From assembly GCA_965207275.1 (NCBI GenBank), contig CBDBMH010000002.1, forward strand, positions 2,170,001 to 2,234,000: a stretch of DNA of 64,000 nt, given 5' to 3'. The notes under the pieces were generated by a model. That model was not told the DNA's origin. It did no database searches and saw nothing but the letters and a program-made list of their open reading frames with translations. Below, piece by piece: positions 62,783-64,000 of this stretch (position 1 is its first letter; each line of letters begins with the position of its first letter). A program made the translations under genes and the position numbers. The stretch is from Bin22 sp965207275 (GTDB lineage: Bacteria > Chloroflexota > Dehalococcoidia > Lucifugimonadales > UBA3495).

Positions 62783-63400
62783 ATGTTCCGTCGGTTCATC
62801 CCAACCACTGGCCGAGGCAGACGCCTGGCCCTGATCGCGGCGGCGCTGCTGCTTTCGGCCATCGCCGCCATTCCAGGCAGCGGCCTGGCCCTGGCCCAGT
62901 CCCTTCCCCCCGCCGACGACATCAGCCTGGTCAACCGGGACCGGCAACTGGTGGAGCGCAAGAAGGAGGGGGATTTCGTGGCCCGCCCCATCTTCAGCCG
63001 CCAGGTCGCCGTTCTCTACTACGCCATCCGCCACCCGGACACCGGCGACTGGCTGACCAACACCTACCAGGTCCGGGGCGGCGAGAAGCGCCTGGCCGAG
63101 GGCTGGGAGTACACCTTCGAGTACCCGGCCCTGGGCGAGCAGCCCGAGTTCCACCCCGAACAACCCCTCCTGCTGATGCTGGCCGTCCCCCGGCAGGGCG
63201 GCGGCGAGCGCCACGTCTTCTACGCCCTGATTCCGGTCCACCAGCCCAAGGGCCTGTGGGACAAGGTGCTGGGCGCCCTGGACCCGGACCGCTGGGCCCG
63301 GGCCGCCGCCAAATGGGTGGTCCAGGGGGTCCACGGGACCCTGTGCGGCGTGTTCGAGGGCGTGTTCCAGACGGACATCGCCAACTGCGAGGGAGGGTAG
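62783..63400 (+). CDS. exported protein, first gene of the plus-strand transfer-like operon
   Basis: 205 aa; AGGAGGCAACC precedes the ATG. Signal peptide LALIAAALLLSAIAAIPGSG with ALAQS cleavage-like site. Mature part YYAIRHPDTGDWLTNTYQVR, ending FEGVFQTDIANCEGG. Followed 5 nt later by a TrbL/VirB6-like gene, so it may belong to the conjugation machinery. Family not recognised. Confidence 0.6.
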   Translation: MFRRFIPTTGRGRRLALIAAALLLSAIAAIPGSGLALAQSLPPADDISLVNRDRQLVERKKEGDFVARPIFSRQVAVLYYAIRHPDTGDWLTNTYQVRGGEKRLAEGWEYTFEYPALGEQPEFHPEQPLLLMLAVPRQGGGERHVFYALIPVHQPKGLWDKVLGALDPDRWARAAAKWVVQGVHGTLCGVFEGVFQTDIANCEGG

Positions 63401-63405
63401 CCGTT

Positions 63406-64000
63406 ATGGGAGACATCCTCACCGGAACCCCTCCGGGCCTGACCTACGCCCACCCCTTCGTCCAACAGGCGTGGTGGGCGGTCTGGGCCGTCACCACCGC
63501 CGTCCTCACCGTGATCCTGGGCTGGATGGGCCTCAGCTTCATCGTCCAGGAGCACCTGGGCAACCACCACTCGGGCTGGCGGGAGATGGTGCCCCGCCTG
63601 GTGCTGGGTCTCACCGCCGCCGCTTCGTCGCTGTGGTGGTGCGCCCTGGTCATCGACGTGGCCCACGCCGTTTCCCAGTTCATCGCCGCCACCCTGAACG
63701 TCACCCCCGGCGACCTGCTGCGGGCGCCCCTGTTCGCGCTGCTGGCCGCCGTGGAGACCGGCGAGGTGGGCGTGGCCATCTTCATCGCCCTGCTCTACCT
63801 GGTCTTCGGCTTCTTCCTGCTCTACCTGCTGGTGCAGATGATCCTGCGCCTGGCCCTCATCGACATCCTGCTGGTACTGGCCCCCATCGCCCTGGGGCTT
63901 TGGATTCTGCCCCACACGGCGAATTGGGGCCGCCACTGGCTGCGGCTGTTCATGACCACGGTGTTCCAGCAGGCGGTGCAGCTCATCGCGGTGGCGTTGG
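63406..64000 (+). CDS. TrbL/VirB6-like membrane protein, partial (runs off window)
   Basis: At least 198 aa, open to the window end. Successive helices: AVWAVTTAVLTVILGWMGLS, LVLGLTAAASSLWWCALVID, VAIFIALLYLVFGFFLLYLL, then LALIDILLVLAPIALGLWIL and FQQAVQLIAVAL. The pattern APIALGLWILPHTANWGRHW is typical of VirB6/TrbL inner-membrane channel components of type IV secretion. Likely essential for conjugation of the element if intact beyond the window. Confidence 0.72.
   Translation, partial: MGDILTGTPPGLTYAHPFVQQAWWAVWAVTTAVLTVILGWMGLSFIVQEHLGNHHSGWREMVPRLVLGLTAAASSLWWCALVIDVAHAVSQFIAATLNVTPGDLLRAPLFALLAAVETGEVGVAIFIALLYLVFGFFLLYLLVQMILRLALIDILLVLAPIALGLWILPHTANWGRHWLRLFMTTVFQQAVQLIAVAL

Overview
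The window looks like a chromosome segment of an uncultivated bacterium, most likely Chloroflexota (inference). The hints are lipoproteins with Thr/Pro-rich linkers, a Calx-beta surface protein, DUF6226/DUF805/DUF4367-type proteins, and heavy transposon load in a moderately GC-rich background. No rRNA or tRNA gene and no CRISPR array was seen. Many genes are broken by insertion sequences or frameshifts. Some single-base frameshifts at homopolymers could be assembly errors.

Bases 1-42,300 are an accessory, IS-rich region. Two apparently identical 859-bp IS5-family copies lie 12.7 kb apart in inverted orientation (1550-2408 and 14242-15100). One cuts a leucine-rich-repeat gene and the other cuts an antitoxin gene. 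Further elements are a SWIM-finger transposase (3.0-4.3 kb), a second IS5-type element (16.8 kb), a DDE transposase with a zinc-binding N-terminus (20.4 kb), IS630 (23.9 kb), two IS1595-type transposases (36.4 and 41.2 kb) and an ISAs1 remnant (38.7 kb). Between them lie exported or surface proteins (Calx-beta protein, PQQ-type sugar dehydrogenase, SurA-like proteins, DUF4367-like lipoproteins), small membrane proteins and defence genes. The defence genes are a single-chain restriction-methylase, a VapC/Phd pair, a GIY-YIG protein, and a decayed methylase/restriction locus at 10.4-11.9 kb.

Bases 42,500-64,000 are a different block: higher GC, nearly all minus strand, tightly packed, with strong Shine-Dalgarno sites and GC-rich hairpins between genes. 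It reads as part of an integrative or plasmid-like element. It carries a PRTRC module: ThiF/E1-like protein, JAMM protein A, E2-like protein B and ubiquitin-like protein C. It also carries an SNF2-type helicase, a DUF6094-like adenine methylase, RadC, SSB, a PD-(D/E)XK nuclease, a Rad52-type annealing protein and a CHC2/TOPRIM primase. A group II intron with a reverse transcriptase/HNH ORF (43377-45781) interrupts a DUF2958 gene exactly between two codons.

Transcription turns divergent at 62.4-62.8 kb, where a 46-bp perfect palindrome and a 23-bp palindrome sit. Plus-strand genes then run to the window end: an exported protein and a TrbL/VirB6-like multi-spanning membrane protein, suggesting a conjugation module continuing outside. 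Together the block suggests a self-replicating or self-transferring element with its own replication/annealing enzymes and an uncharacterised bacterial ubiquitin-like conjugation system.
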